Shown here piece after piece: positions 28,044 to 28,276 of a DNA stretch of 28,276 nt (position 1 is the first letter of the stretch; the number at the start of each line of letters is the position of its first letter). The notes under the pieces were generated by a model, which saw nothing but the letters and a program-made list of their open reading frames with translations, was not told where the DNA came from and made no database searches. This stretch comes from Candidatus Brockarchaeota archaeon (GTDB lineage: Archaea; Thermoproteota; EX4484-205; DTQO01). Location: positions 1 to 28,276 of the forward strand of contig JAFNJA010000008.1 in assembly GCA_017601265.1 (NCBI GenBank), written 5' to 3'. The position numbers and the translations under genes are program-made.

Positions 28044-28276
28044 TTATTTTCCGACCAGCTTTGTTATTACTTCTTCAACCTTTTTCATCGCTTCTTGGGT
28101 TTCCATGTTTCTCAGGTCCAGCGAGATCACTTGCTTGTCGAAGTCAAGACCCTTGCCTGAGAAGGCGTCCTTGAACATCTTCCTTTGCATCCTAGGATCG
28201 CAACCGCCAACTACGTACATCCTGTCATTCGCGCCCTCCACCAGGTAGTCCCTCCAGAAGTTGTCTCCGTCGGTTA
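28044..28276 (-). CDS. HdrA N-terminal-domain-like protein, partial (5' end beyond window)
   Basis: The frame is open to the right edge, so only the last 77 or so residues are seen. VVGGCDPRMQRKMFKDAF matches the VVAACSPRxHExTFR region at the end of the HdrA N-terminal domain. The protein then stops after VISLDLRNMETQEAMKKVEE and VITKLVGK. In HdrA the FAD domain would follow, so this may be a free-standing N-terminal-domain protein. It heads the run with two ferredoxins. The GTG at 28241 is internal, not the start. HdrA itself carries FAD and iron-sulfur clusters and bifurcates electrons. Confidence 0.6.
   Translation of the reverse strand, partial: TDGDNFWRDYLVEGANDRMYVVGGCDPRMQRKMFKDAFSGKGLDFDKQVISLDLRNMETQEAMKKVEEVITKLVGK

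Noticed and set aside
1..28276. CRISPR array, insertion sequence or prophage
   Set aside because: No spaced repeats, transposase, integrase or terminal inverted repeats were seen; codon use looks uniform across the window.

Overview
The window is a GC-rich piece of an archaeal chromosome. Archaeal markers are L37e, S17e, L38e, ABCE1, a TFB-type initiation factor, an archaeosine TGT, a group II thermosome, KEOPS Cgi121 and TATA boxes about 25-35 nt ahead of many starts. L38e and tRNA genes with introns outside the anticodon loop point to the TACK side (or Asgard) rather than Euryarchaeota. This placement is an inference; I cannot name a species. Genes are tightly packed and often overlap by 1-4 nt. 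GTG and TTG starts are common.

Region 1 (1-9421) is mostly housekeeping. It holds two flavin-cofactor enzymes, each with its own N-terminal helix-turn-helix (a RibL-like nucleotidyltransferase running off the left edge, and an RbkR-type riboflavin kinase). These are followed by endonuclease V, an archaeal translin and L37e, then a triosephosphate isomerase broken by an apparent 14-nt deletion, ABCE1, a 30-residue acidic microprotein and an orphan ABC ATPase. Next come two t6A genes (Sua5/TsaC and Cgi121), a phosphoribosyltransferase, a MoaD-like protein ending in Gly-Gly, a candidate box C/D sRNA, and S17e with a coupled unknown gene.

Region 2 (9537-12364) has the thermosome, a tRNA-Glu(CTC) gene interrupted at three places, a Fap7/AK6-type adenylate kinase and a zinc-ribbon protein.

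Region 3 (12252-22274) is the most unusual part: a Tad/Epd-like archaeal pilus locus in two divergent operons sharing one TATA element. Leftward run a small coiled-coil protein, a TadA/ArlI-type ATPase, two separate half-size TadB/TadC-type membrane proteins, a Flp-like small pilin with its own promoter, and a membrane-anchored HerA/VirB4-like ATPase directly abutting the pilin gene. Rightward run a prepilin peptidase and five consecutive single-pass membrane proteins with no recognisable prepilin signal. A divergent TFB gene closes the region.

Region 4 (22435-28276) carries an extended Lsm protein, a PAC2-family protein, archaeosine TGT without an evident PUA domain, a beta-CASP nuclease coupled to it, L38e, an intron-containing tRNA-Val(CAC), two paralogous small ferredoxins and the C-terminal end of an HdrA-like protein. 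I saw no CRISPR array, insertion sequence, rRNA gene or replication origin.
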